DNA from: Ideonella_A sakaiensis_A
GTDB taxonomy: Bacteria > Pseudomonadota > Gammaproteobacteria > Burkholderiales > Burkholderiaceae_C
Direction of reading: 5' to 3'
DNA length: 64,000 nt
Assembly (NCBI RefSeq): GCF_048320135.1
Contig: NZ_CP182947.1
Span: forward strand, 5,022,001-5,086,000
A program made the translations under genes and the position numbers. Of the stretch, positions 63,791-64,000 are shown piece after piece (the stretch's first letter is position 1; each line of letters begins with the position of its first letter). The notes under the pieces were generated by a model that saw only the letters and a list, made by a program, of their open reading frames with translations, made no database searches and had not been told where the DNA came from.

Positions 63791-64000
63791 TCAGCGCGGC
63801 GCGGCCAGCGATCGGTCGATCGCACGTGTTGCCGCGAGCATCCAGCCATCGCGCCGCGCCTGCGGCGCTGCCAGTTCGATGCCATAGAGCTGCCGGCCAT
63901 GGCGCGCCATCAGCAACGCGATCCGGGCCGCATCCTCGTCGCCACCATCGGCAAGCGCCGCAAACTGGTCGAATGCGCTCGCCCATTGGGTGCGTTCGTA
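63791..64000 (-). CDS. C-terminal part of a hypothetical protein (runs off the window)
   Basis: An open frame without stop enters from the right edge and ends at TGA (63791-63793), giving 69 residues including WASAFDQFAALADGGDEDAA and LLMARHGRQLYGIEL. The composition is balanced and codon positions are GC3-rich like the neighbours, so it is probably the end of a real gene. Function cannot be named from this part. Confidence 0.55.
   Translation of the reverse strand, partial: YERTQWASAFDQFAALADGGDEDAARIALLMARHGRQLYGIELAAPQARRDGWMLAATRAIDRSLAAPR

Overview
The window is 64 kb of high-GC DNA (roughly two thirds G+C by eye) from a Gram-negative chromosome, most likely a betaproteobacterium of the Burkholderiales or a close relative. 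The grounds are: the gene run pyrG-kdsA-DUF1330-eno-ftsB; the tig-clpP-clpX-lon block next to tRNA genes; outer-membrane and periplasmic functions (porin, KDO synthesis, RND pump, MltB); and a Bug/TctC-type solute receptor. No rRNA, phage, intact insertion sequence, CRISPR array or replication origin was seen. Genus cannot be fixed from the sequence alone.

Layout. 0-7.1 kb: YihY-type membrane protein, an alpha/beta hydrolase coupled to a MetY-like sulfhydrylase, a CBS-domain protein, and the squalene operon hpnC-hpnD-hpnE. 7.1-11.5 kb: a two-gene RND efflux system behind a near-consensus promoter with a TetR-type operator. 11.7-18.3 kb: tRNA-Leu, trigger factor, ClpP, ClpX, Lon, then tRNA-Gly and tRNA-Cys; clpP and lon each have a sigma-32-like promoter with the same 13-bp spacing. 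18.3-31.2 kb: a DMT exporter, a secreted DUF1800/DUF1501 pair, an apparent operon of diguanylate cyclase, otnK, otnC, otnI and aldehyde dehydrogenase (four-carbon acid sugar catabolism), YdcF, MsrA, PdxH and a MobA-like nucleotidyltransferase. 31.2-37.2 kb: a probable envelope operon moxR-DUF58-tgpA-mltB-chaC. 37.2-45.4 kb: two histone-deacetylase-family enzymes flanking a porin, an ABC permease and a binding lipoprotein (no ATPase gene), then small proteins, DUF455, gamma-carbonic anhydrase and Hsp33. 45.4-55.6 kb: a long minus-strand run mutS, Anbu (proteasome-like), hydrolase, pyrG, kdsA, DUF1330, eno, ftsB, pnuC and a NadR-like ATPase.

55.6-64 kb is the accessory part. It holds a secreted collagen-like/DUF1566 protein; a gene-poor stretch of almost 0.9 kb with a frameshifted gene relic and a perfect 27-bp palindrome; a LysR regulator divergent from a prephenate-dehydrogenase-like gene and a TctC receptor; three unrecognised genes; a DksA/TraR-type zinc finger; and two membrane or hypothetical genes at the edge. 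The relic and its upstream DNA resemble the start of the secreted-protein gene at 60.9 kb, so an old duplication lies here.

Functionally most of the window is housekeeping: proteostasis, CTP/KDO/glycolysis, mismatch repair and envelope maintenance. The points most worth a second look are the duplicated and decayed unit at 56.9/60.8 kb, the orphan Anbu, the cyclase-headed acid-sugar operon, the five-gene transglutaminase/lytic-transglycosylase operon, and the operator-controlled efflux pump whose regulator is not in the window.
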